Below are positions 54,763 through 62,297 of a DNA stretch of 64,000 nt, one piece after another (within the stretch, counting starts at the first letter, position 1; each line of letters begins with the position of its first letter). The translations under genes and the position numbers were made by a program. The notes under the pieces were generated by a model. It did not search any database and was not told the origin of the DNA. It saw only the letters and a list, made by a program, of their open reading frames with translations. The DNA is from Haloterrigena sp. KLK7 (GTDB taxonomy: Archaea; Halobacteriota; Halobacteria; Halobacteriales; Natrialbaceae): the NCBI RefSeq assembly GCF_037914945.1, contig NZ_CP149788.1:186001-250000 (forward strand), in the 5' to 3' direction.

Positions 54763-55926
54763 ATGTTGGATTTCGTTCAGCTTGAGTCGGATTTAGACCA
54801 GGAAGAGCGGTTGATCCGAGACACAGCTCGGGAGTTCGTCGAGGAACGCGTCAAACCTGCTATCGGTACGCACTTCGAAGAGGGCACCTTCCCGACCGAA
54901 CTCATTTCGGAGATGGGAGAACTCGGATTCTACGCGCCGAACCTCGAGGGATACGGCTCGCCGAACGTCTCCGAAACGGCCTACGGACTCCTCATGCAGG
55001 AACTCGAGGCCGGCGATTCGGGGCTCCGGTCGATGGCCTCCGTCCAGGGCGCACTCGTCATGTATCCCATCCACGCGTACGGGAGCGAGGAACAGAAAGC
55101 GGAGTGGCTGCCGGCGCTCGGGCAGGGTGAAGCGGTCGGCTGTTTCGGGCTCACGGAGCCTGAACACGGTTCGAACCCGTCGGCAATGGAAACTACTGCG
55201 GAGAAGGACGGCGACGGCTATGTCCTCAACGGCTCGAAGACCTGGATCACCAACTCGCCGATCGCCGATATCGCGGTCGTCTGGGCTCGGGACCGGTCGG
55301 CCGAAGGGAACCCCGTCCGCGGCTTCCTCGTCGAGACCGACCGTGACGGTGTCACGACGAACGAGATCACCGAGAAGCTCTCCCTTCGCGCCTCGATCAC
55401 GGGCGAGATCGGCCTGAACGACGTCTCCGTCCCCGAGGAGAACGTCCTACCCGGTGTCACCGGAATGAAGGGCCCGCTGTCCTGTCTCACGCAGGCCCGT
55501 TACGGCATCGCTTGGGGTGCGATCGGCGCCGCTCGCGACTGCTTCGAAGCGGCTCGCCGATACGCCACCGATCGCGACCAGTTCGGCGGGCCGATCGGTC
55601 GGTTCCAGCTCCAGCAGCGAAAACTCGCGGAGATGGGCACCCAGATCACACTGGCCCAACTGCTCGCCTACCGCTTGGCCGATCTGAAGGAGCGCGGTGA
55701 CCTGCGACCGCAGCACGTCTCGATGGCCAAGCGAAACAACGTTCGGATGGCCCGCGAACAGTCCCGTGTCGCCCGCGAGATGCTCGGCGGCAACGGCATC
55801 ACGACCGACTACTCGCCGATGCGCCACCTCGCGAACATGGAGACGGTCTACACGTACGAGGGCACCCACGATATTCACACGCTGATTCTGGGCGAGGAGT
55901 TCACTGGACTCCAAGCGTATCAGTAG
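54763..55926 (+). CDS. Glutaryl-CoA dehydrogenase-like acyl-CoA dehydrogenase
   Basis: The 387-residue flavoprotein matches acyl-CoA dehydrogenases: LTEPEHGSNPSAMETTAEKDGDGYVLNGSKTWITNSPIAD (FAD contact), MASVQGALVMYPIHAYGSEEQK and a C-terminal YEGTHDIHTLILGEEFTGLQAY with the catalytic Glu. The SVQxxLVMxPI and EGTHDIH...GxxITGLQAF-type tail is that of glutaryl-CoA dehydrogenase, which makes crotonyl-CoA in lysine and tryptophan breakdown. Its electrons would go to EtfAB and the Fe-S oxidoreductase at 22369. A CoA-transferase relic lies directly downstream on the opposite strand. Confidence 0.87.
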   Translation: MLDFVQLESDLDQEERLIRDTAREFVEERVKPAIGTHFEEGTFPTELISEMGELGFYAPNLEGYGSPNVSETAYGLLMQELEAGDSGLRSMASVQGALVMYPIHAYGSEEQKAEWLPALGQGEAVGCFGLTEPEHGSNPSAMETTAEKDGDGYVLNGSKTWITNSPIADIAVVWARDRSAEGNPVRGFLVETDRDGVTTNEITEKLSLRASITGEIGLNDVSVPEENVLPGVTGMKGPLSCLTQARYGIAWGAIGAARDCFEAARRYATDRDQFGGPIGRFQLQQRKLAEMGTQITLAQLLAYRLADLKERGDLRPQHVSMAKRNNVRMAREQSRVAREMLGGNGITTDYSPMRHLANMETVYTYEGTHDIHTLILGEEFTGLQAYQ

Positions 55927-55933
55927 TCGATCC

Positions 55934-56340
55934 TCACCCTCCTTCTCGAGGATAATTACCGAACCGAAAATCACAGCCCACCGTTCTATTCGGCCACTCG
56001 GCCGCGTGTCCGATATCGCTCGGAACGTGGTTCTGCTGATTTCGGACGTCGTCTACGTCGTCTCGGCGTTCTACTGGCCACCTCCCGCGGATATCCGTGA
56101 TTCCCTGTTCAGTAACGGCGACATCGATATCGTGTTCAGTGTGATCGACATGGAACGTCATCGGTACAATTCCAGAAATCGTTCCATCACCGTTCGTCGA
56201 GGGAAGTGCACAGACCGTTACCAGAGCGGTGCGGTTGAAATCGGTGAAGTCACCGATGCCGTTTATCATCCGTTTGCCGCGGACGTGAGTCGAATTGACG
56301 TTCCCATATAGACGAGAACAGTGTCGAAGAGCACTTGCTT
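55934..56340 (-). pseudogene. C-terminal relic of an acetyl-CoA hydrolase/CoA-transferase
   Basis: A minus-strand frame (56269-55934) reads MINGIGDFTDFNRTALVTVCALPS, then SGIVPMTFHVDHTEHDIDVAVTEQGITDIRGRWP. This is the conserved C-terminal region of Ach1/succinate:CoA-transferase-type proteins, which are about 500 residues long. Preceding fragments in another frame (YMGTS near 56300) fit the HVMGT segment just before, so frameshifts separate the pieces. The rest of the gene is missing. The full enzyme would have handled acyl-CoA thioesters, in line with the neighbouring glutaryl-CoA dehydrogenase. Confidence 0.65.
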
Positions 56341-56835
56341 CCCGAAACCAGCGGATTCGACTGATAGCTGCACTCGGTTGGATTCTAATGGGACAGAAAT
56401 CCCCTGTTCAGATTTTTTGCCAGTTGTCACCTCTCTCGAACTATTTTGCAATCAACTCCCCCTTATTTGGAGATTGTAGTAGAATAAAACTTCGAATGCC
56501 TGCCTCCGGTGCGGGTAATTTGACTACGACCGGAACAATAGGGGAGCTGCTTGAATAGTTGGGACATAGATGGATTTTGAATCTATTTCCCACTGTTTCT
56601 TGGTTCTTTCACGTCTATTCTCAGTAATAGCCTCGTGGTTTGTACGTTAGTCTAACTACCTATTTTCCACTCTCTCCGTAGCGAGAGCCGTGTCTGCATC
56701 AGCGTGTTCAGTGACTGACTCGTATGACTATATACCCGTTGGGTTGTGTTATCACAGTCCCCGCAAACTGTTTAGTTGGGCCGCTCATAGCCATTATACC
56801 GACTTTGAAACAGCCACAAATTACACCATGATAAC
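56341..56835. other. Intergenic region, no gene seen
   Basis: About 495 bases, AT-rich toward the right, with no recognisable gene or strong motif. Confidence 0.45.
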
Positions 56836-57843
56836 ATGACGGATATGAAAAACGCGTTGCTTTTTGGCGCGCTCGCACTCGTCTGGGGAACAGCCTTTAC
56901 AGCGATCGAAATCGGACTGGAAACGCTGCCGCCGCTCCTCTTCGCAGCGGCCCGATTAGACATCGCTGCGGTCATCTTCACTGGAGTCGTACTTGTCAGC
57001 CGAATCCGGTGGCTCCCTCGGACGAAACCGGACGTGGCTCTGATCCTCTCGAACGGGATCCTCGTCATCGGAGCGCAATTCGCGTTCGCCTTTCTCGGCC
57101 AGAGCTACGTCACGAGCGGTGTCGCCGCGATCATCATTAGCTTCACGCCGATCATTACCCCCCTCATCGCGATCCGTCTCCTCCCGATGGAACGCATCTA
57201 CGTCACGGACGTCATCGGTCTCTGTACTGGGCTCGCCGGCGTAACCGCTATTGCGATCGCTGGCGGCTCCTTCGACGGACAGCTCCTCGGCGTCGGACTG
57301 CTGGTAGCGGCCGCGCTCGTCTTCGCGCTCGGGTCTGTATTGACGGAACGTTGGACGGCGCGTCTCCCGACGATGTCTCTCTACGCGTGGTCGATGGCTA
57401 CCGGTGCGGTCTTCCTCCACATCACATCCTACGCCTATTCGGGCGCATCGTTCGGAGACGTGGCGTGGACGCCGTCAGCAGCCGCCGCAGTCGCGTACCT
57501 CGGCGTCTTCGCGACAGCAGGCGGGTACCTCCTCTACTTCACTTTGCTCGATCGAATCGGTGCAACGAGCGTCAGCCTCATTAACTACGCATCTCCCGTC
57601 GTGGCGACGCTCTTCGGTGCGACCCTCCTCGGCGAGCAAATCACCGTGACGACCGTCGCCGGGTTCGCGCTCATCGTCGTCGGATTCGCGCTCTGCAATA
57701 TCCGGCCGCTCTGGCGGCTTCTTCGGTCCGCTCGGAACACGGACGACAGTGACTGGTCGCTCGAGCGCGATGAAGTCCGCGTCCGAGGGAACGTGTACAA
57801 GAAACAGACCGACTCACAGACTTGCCGACAGCCAGGTGATTAA
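56836..57843 (+). CDS. EamA/DMT-family transporter
   Basis: The 335-residue protein has about ten membrane helices in two EamA repeats, each ending with the family pattern (FLGQSYVTSGVAAIIISFTPIITPLIA and ATSVSLINYASPVVATLFGATLLGE). A hydrophilic tail of about 40 residues follows. Members export or import metabolites such as amino acids. Its stop overlaps the stop of a tiny convergent gene. Confidence 0.87.
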   Translation: MTDMKNALLFGALALVWGTAFTAIEIGLETLPPLLFAAARLDIAAVIFTGVVLVSRIRWLPRTKPDVALILSNGILVIGAQFAFAFLGQSYVTSGVAAIIISFTPIITPLIAIRLLPMERIYVTDVIGLCTGLAGVTAIAIAGGSFDGQLLGVGLLVAAALVFALGSVLTERWTARLPTMSLYAWSMATGAVFLHITSYAYSGASFGDVAWTPSAAAAVAYLGVFATAGGYLLYFTLLDRIGATSVSLINYASPVVATLFGATLLGEQITVTTVAGFALIVVGFALCNIRPLWRLLRSARNTDDSDWSLERDEVRVRGNVYKKQTDSQTCRQPGD

Positions 57844-57995
57844 CTGTTCTTTCCGGGCCGTTTGTATACCCACGGATGGCAGCACTGTTTCTTTCCAGAA
57901 CACTTCGTGAACTCGCGGTGAGTATACACGACCAAGAACACGACAACGGAGATGACTAACGAGACGGCAACTACACTTATCTGGACCGATTCCAT
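57840..57995 (-). CDS. Small membrane protein, 51 residues
   Basis: An ATG at 57995 opens a 51-codon frame: MESVQISVVA, then a strongly hydrophobic segment (VSLVISVVVFLVVY) that forms one membrane helix, then a short basic tail with three Cys (KCSGKKQCCHPW). The compact helix-plus-Cys-tail design and its end, which meets the stop of the convergent transporter gene, argue for a real gene. No family is recognised. The accessory-subunit idea for a transporter is only a guess. Confidence 0.5.
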   Translation of the reverse strand: MESVQISVVAVSLVISVVVFLVVYTHREFTKCSGKKQCCHPWVYKRPGKNS

Positions 57996-58415
57996 AATTG
58001 GACGGTCGTTTGGTATATGGGATTAATATGGCCGAACTGATTGAAGTATGCATTTGAATATCGGGGCTCTAACATTCATAAATAATTAGACTTGCCACAT
58101 ATTGTTTATAATCATATATTCTGGTAGCAATTTAAGAGGAAGGTGGATGATATCGTCAAATAAGGGAAAACCTAGAAGTTTCGGAAGACAAGTATCGAAG
58201 ACTCTGACTATAAACTCACCAAACCCGGGGTTCAATTCCTATCGTTGTCGGATGAATAGATGTTTTTTAGAAGTAGGAAGTGGTTGGATGGCTGTGTTCA
58301 TCCATAGCCAGTGTCATCGTAGTTCGATACTAGGATTCACTGCTCATTATCGAGCGCGGTCGCCACCACCTGACCCGCCGGCGAGACATCTGAAAAATGA
58401 GCTGCTGCGCTCGCT
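57996..58415. other. AT-rich intergenic region
   Basis: About 420 bases with lower GC, no supported gene and no clear repeat. A T-loop-like GGGGTTCAATTCC at about 58227 has no matching tRNA arms. This may be the left border zone of the element to the right. Confidence 0.4.
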
Positions 58416-59369
58416 TTAGTACGCGAGTTGGTCGACGGTCGTCCCGGCTGCCGTCTGCACCGTCGCCGTGTCACCGTCGTCGTTCCAGATTTCGGTCCCG
58501 TAGCCCATGTAGCGATCGTTGGCGTCGTTGGTTCCACTACCAGTGTGGACGTACACCGAGTCACCGGCGCCGAGCGTGAATTCCGCAAACGTGTGGCTAT
58601 AACCCGCCTCGTCGGCGAGCGTGAACCCGTCGAGGTCGACCGAACTACTGCCGGTGTTGGTGATCTTCACACGCTCGTCGTTGAGGGAACTCGCTTCCGC
58701 GTTGACCCAATCAATAGTGAGCGCACTTGCGTCCCCACTCGACGACCCGTCATCGCCAGAGCCATCGTCGTTCGGCGTCCGACACGACCAAGCGTTTCGC
58801 TCGGCGGACTGAGCCGCCGATTCGGCGCTGTAGAACGAATCACTCTGGGAGAACGTACTGTCGTAGACTCGCGCGTGGCCCCGCTCTACGAGATCGTAGT
58901 TGAAGTTCGAACCGTCGACCTGTACGTACGCGAGCAGACGGCCGTAGTCACCGCGTCGGTCCGCCTGGCTGTCGAACTGCAGCGTGACCGTTTGGCCAGC
59001 GAGTTGGTCAGTCGCGTACGCACTCGCGTTCTCACCCGCGGCTTGCAGGCACTCACGGCCCGCCTGCGTGTCCGGCACACCCTCGAATTCACTGGGCGAG
59101 ACCGACCCATACGTTTCCGGTGTGTCGACACCCAGTAGTCGAACGGTATCGGTCGACCCGTTCTGGTATTCGATGTCGATTGTGTCGCCGTCGACGACGT
59201 TCGTTACCGTCACCGTCGTCGACTCACTGATCGAGGTCGACGTCTCGGCCGACGGCGCCGTGACCGCCCCCGCCGAGGCCGTCATCCCAGTTGCAACGAG
59301 CGCTACGACCATGACCGCTGTCAGGAGTTTCTGTCGAATCACACTCACTGACCCGACTGCAATCGCCAT
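58416..59369 (-). CDS. Exported thermonuclease-like protein with lamin-tail domain
   Basis: The 317-residue protein has an N-terminal export signal (RQKLLTAVMVVALVATGMTASAGA). A staphylococcal-nuclease-like domain spans residues about 45-190, with DGDTIDIEYQNG, DTVRLLGVDTPET, RRGDYGRLLAYVQ and LVERGHARVY, i.e. the nuclease Arg and Asp/Glu positions. After a Gly/Ser/Asp linker comes a lamin-tail domain (DWVNAEASSLNDERVKITNTGSSSVDLDGFTLADEAG, about residues 205-317). It probably cuts extracellular nucleic acid. The ATG at 59369 is used; a TTG directly before it is ignored. Confidence 0.87.
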   Translation of the reverse strand: MAIAVGSVSVIRQKLLTAVMVVALVATGMTASAGAVTAPSAETSTSISESTTVTVTNVVDGDTIDIEYQNGSTDTVRLLGVDTPETYGSVSPSEFEGVPDTQAGRECLQAAGENASAYATDQLAGQTVTLQFDSQADRRGDYGRLLAYVQVDGSNFNYDLVERGHARVYDSTFSQSDSFYSAESAAQSAERNAWSCRTPNDDGSGDDGSSSGDASALTIDWVNAEASSLNDERVKITNTGSSSVDLDGFTLADEAGYSHTFAEFTLGAGDSVYVHTGSGTNDANDRYMGYGTEIWNDDGDTATVQTAAGTTVDQLAY

Positions 59370-59372
59370 CAA

Positions 59373-59779
59373 ATTGTGTAATATCTATATGTATTCATAT
59401 ATACACATATTTCAGCTCATTTTTCAAGCCGAAACGAGACTGCATCTCAGTATCGATTCTATCGCCGGTGTCCACCCTCAAGGAGGTGTGGCTCGAATCA
59501 CACGGGATGTGTCTGGCTTCTATGCGAGTGATTCCACCTGCTCATCTGTCCTCGGACTATGATCACACCGATTTAGGAGATATGGGCCTTATTTAGACGC
59601 CTGGTATCAGGAGTGTGAGCAGTTGGGCGTTAATTCGATGTTTCTGACGGAACATTTAATTATACCTCCAATTCAGAGGAACTACTATGCGCTAAAATCC
59701 ATCTATCAAAATGTAGTTTCTGGTGGCTGATTGCCCCAACTGATCTGCTCGACGGCGGGTACGGCGCGAACATCAGACG
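59373..59779. other. Intergenic region, no gene seen
   Basis: About 400 bases, AT-rich near both ends; nothing identifiable beyond the presumed promoter of the nuclease gene near 59383-59410. Confidence 0.45.
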
Positions 59780-60022
59780 TTAGCGGCCTTTGAACCGCAG
59801 ACTGTGTAAGTGCGCCCAGTAAATCGACACGGCGAAGATCACGAACGCCACCTGCCCGAACGATGGGGTGCCGACGACATCGATAAGCACGGGCCGAGCC
59901 ATCGCCCAGAGGAACACGGGACCAAACATTCGAGCCATGCCGCCAGGCAAAAATCGGATCAAGCCCCATATCGCGCTTAGATGACCTCTCGCCGCCTCTC
60001 GAGCGGGATCGTCAGCCGTCAT
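59780..60022 (-). CDS. Small membrane protein of the putative element
   Basis: The 80-residue protein starts MTADDPAREAARGHL and has two hydrophobic segments (WGLIRFLPGGMARMFGPVFLWAMA and FGQVAFVIFAVSIYWAHLHS) with a basic tail. Its start overlaps the end of the winged-helix gene by 11 bases, so the two are translationally coupled. No family is recognised. Confidence 0.65.
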   Translation of the reverse strand: MTADDPAREAARGHLSAIWGLIRFLPGGMARMFGPVFLWAMARPVLIDVVGTPSFGQVAFVIFAVSIYWAHLHSLRFKGR

Positions 60023-60227
60023 CACTTTCCTCTCGCGGGTCCTTAACGAGTTCCCATAGCGCAGTGTTCTCGTGGAGGTTTTTCGCATATCCCATTTTAC
60101 CGTACATCTTCAGTCGATCGTGGATTTTGTACCGCGGGATGTCAGTTTCGGTGACGAGGTACCCCTGCGTACATCGCCCTTCTGCGAGCATATCAAGGAG
60201 GATCTCGTCGGTCTCGTCGACTTCCAT
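60012..60227 (-). CDS. Small winged-helix DNA-binding protein
   Basis: The 71-residue protein (MEVDETDEILLDMLAEGRCTQGYL, then TDIPRYKIHDRLKMYGKMGYAKNLHENTALWELV) has the helix-turn-helix plus wing pattern of small archaeal regulators. A GTG at 60254 could add nine residues, but a TATA-like GGATAAAG near 60262 leaves too little room for that start. It is divergent from the VirB-like run, so it may regulate that operon. It is co-translated with the small membrane protein. Confidence 0.7.
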   Translation of the reverse strand: MEVDETDEILLDMLAEGRCTQGYLVTETDIPRYKIHDRLKMYGKMGYAKNLHENTALWELVKDPREESDDG

Positions 60228-60368
60228 ATTTGCTGGATATTGCGATGCCACCACTTTATCCTACGGATTGTGGACCATTATTGCTAGGGTTCGTAGCACT
60301 ATATATACTATAAATCCTTCTACCAATCCAAAAATTAATTAGTAAACATATCGTAGTATAGTTTGTAG

Positions 60369-60857
60369 ATGTCACAAAACGAGACGACTGAGGGGGAAAA
60401 GAACGGTGTGACGAGTACGCTTCAACAGGCGCGCCGCGGATTCCAGAACCTTCGCGAAATACTGTTCTCATCGCCCATTCGGCGGGCAGTTGTGACAGTC
60501 ACGGCGGTGAATCTCACCATTGGAACGGCAATGGCACAGCAGGCCAGCGAGGCAGCAGGGATGATGTGTGAATCTGGGCTCGGCGAACTCGTCGGTCTCG
60601 GACTCGGTGCTGCGGTCGTGTTGCTTCTCCTACTCGCCGCCTTCCGGGGAACGATGGCATTCAAAGACCTGGGACAGGGCCGGAGCGAGAAGAAGCGTGA
60701 GGGCCGCGAGAAGATGATGGGCGCGGGAATTACCGCGATCGGGGCGTTCTTCCCGGCGATCTTCGGAATGGCGCTTGACCGCGTCGGCATCGGCGCGTTC
60801 TCGTGCATCGAGTGGAGTGGTATTGTTGGCATGGCCGTGACTGGTGTCCCGTTCTAA
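60369..60857 (+). CDS. Membrane protein, VirB2/TrbC pilin-like candidate
   Basis: The 162-residue protein has a basic N-terminus, a signal-like helix ending AMAQQ (about residues 38-56), then two hydrophobic segments (GELVGLGLGAAVVLLLLLAAF and GAGITAIGAFFPAIFGMAL) separated by a very charged loop (GQGRSEKKREGREK). That layout, plus its position before a polytopic protein and a large VirB4-like protein, suggests a pilin-like or channel component of a type IV secretion-like system. Sequence alone does not prove it. Confidence 0.6.
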   Translation: MSQNETTEGEKNGVTSTLQQARRGFQNLREILFSSPIRRAVVTVTAVNLTIGTAMAQQASEAAGMMCESGLGELVGLGLGAAVVLLLLLAAFRGTMAFKDLGQGRSEKKREGREKMMGAGITAIGAFFPAIFGMALDRVGIGAFSCIEWSGIVGMAVTGVPF

Positions 60858-60882
60858 GCGGGTGGTTTGATGGAGAGTATTA

Positions 60883-62220
60883 ATGATTTCAGACACACAG
60901 GATCGACGAGCGGCTGGTATTGCTCGCGTTGCAGTTGTCCTCCTCTTGATCACGGCGATCGTCCCGATCGGGGTGACCGCACAGATGGACCAGCCCGAGG
61001 ACGAACTCGGAAACAGCACGTACAACAACGAGTCCTTTGGAAACCAGGCGTCTGGAAACGTGACGCTCGGAAACGAGACACTCGAGGTCGAGTCGGAGGA
61101 CGAAGGTGGCGGTCTCCTCGGCGGGACATTCAATCCGTATTCGTGGCTGAATGGCGCCCTCGAGTGGATGATGAACATGGGCGCCGGAGCCGTGACGGCT
61201 GGGCTCAACTTCGTAAACGCGATCATTGCGAACGTCCCGGCGCCGGGAACACACGACGATCCGACCTCGTGGACGAACCCGCAAAACGGCTGGTGGCCGG
61301 GGATATGGGAGATGACGATGTGGACGACGAGCCTCGGCGTCGTTCTCGTCGGTGGCGCTGCGACGCTCGCGTTTCGACACAACGATCCGTTGCGCCGACG
61401 CCAGAAGTTACGGACCGCGCTCATTGCGTTCGTGATGATCATCTTGACGTGGCAAGTGACCGGCTTTCTCTTGCATTTCGGAGCTCAGGCGTCGGCCGCG
61501 TTCGCTCCGGGCGGCGAGGAGTTACTTGGGACACCAGCCGGGATGGGAAAAATCCTGTCAGGCGGGATGTTAGCGGCGATTCTGCTCTATGCCTACGCCG
61601 GTGTGATCGTCCTTGGACTGTTCGCAATAATCGCGCAACACGTCTTGATCCACCTGTGTGTGGCCTTCTGGCCGGTTGCATGGGGCTGCAAGGCGTACGG
61701 CGAGGGGACGGTCGCAAGCCTCGGCAACTTCGTCGTCTGGCTATTCGGGCTCCTAATCGGCGTCAATATCACGCAGGCGATGTTCTTGCGGTTATTGTAC
61801 TTACTCCCGTGGGATGCGGGAGTCTCGGGGCCGGTTATCGGACTGATTGCGACGACCGTTGGACTCGGATTCGTCGGTGTTTATCTCCCGTGGTCGGCGC
61901 TGCAGACAGCCGATCGAGCTGCCAACGTCGGCCTCGGAATGAGTTCCGTGAACCCGCGCAAGGGTAAGGAACACGCGCAGAATGCGAGCGAGCGCGTCGG
62001 TCACGTCAAAGAGCGCGTCGAGAAGTGGCGCGGCTCGAATACGGACACCAGGACCGGAGCACCGCACTCAACCGACTCTCCGAGCGGCTCGTCGGCCTCG
62101 AGCCGGAGTATCGGCCAGGTGGGATCGATACAGTCGTCGGACGGCACGGGACGCTACTCGACCGGTGGCAGCCGCACTCGAGAGCAGTTTGAGCGAGATC
62201 GAGACCGCGGCTTCCAGTAA
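60883..62220 (+). CDS. Polytopic membrane protein, VirB6/TrbL-like candidate
   Basis: The 445-residue protein has a signal-like first helix (ARVAVVLLLITAIVPIGVTA), a Gly/Asn/Glu-rich extracellular stretch, about six to seven further membrane helices (for example GMGKILSGGMLAAILLYAYAGVIVLGLFAIIAQHVLIHL) and a hydrophilic Ser/Arg-rich tail. It begins 26 bases after the previous stop with a good GGAGAG ribosome-binding site at 60872-60877, so the two are one operon. The layout fits VirB6/TrbL-type inner-membrane subunits; the assignment is contextual. Confidence 0.6.
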   Translation: MISDTQDRRAAGIARVAVVLLLITAIVPIGVTAQMDQPEDELGNSTYNNESFGNQASGNVTLGNETLEVESEDEGGGLLGGTFNPYSWLNGALEWMMNMGAGAVTAGLNFVNAIIANVPAPGTHDDPTSWTNPQNGWWPGIWEMTMWTTSLGVVLVGGAATLAFRHNDPLRRRQKLRTALIAFVMIILTWQVTGFLLHFGAQASAAFAPGGEELLGTPAGMGKILSGGMLAAILLYAYAGVIVLGLFAIIAQHVLIHLCVAFWPVAWGCKAYGEGTVASLGNFVVWLFGLLIGVNITQAMFLRLLYLLPWDAGVSGPVIGLIATTVGLGFVGVYLPWSALQTADRAANVGLGMSSVNPRKGKEHAQNASERVGHVKERVEKWRGSNTDTRTGAPHSTDSPSGSSASSRSIGQVGSIQSSDGTGRYSTGGSRTREQFERDRDRGFQ

Positions 62221-62297
62221 TTCGCTCTTTTTCGGCTTCGTTCTGCACTACGAATCCCAACGAATATTATTATTCACACTGTAGTACAATACATACT

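Noticed and set aside
58225-58242. T-loop-like sequence (GGGGTTCAATTCC) as a tRNA 3' end or attachment site
   Set aside because: The flanking bases do not form a T stem and no acceptor or anticodon arm is found nearby.
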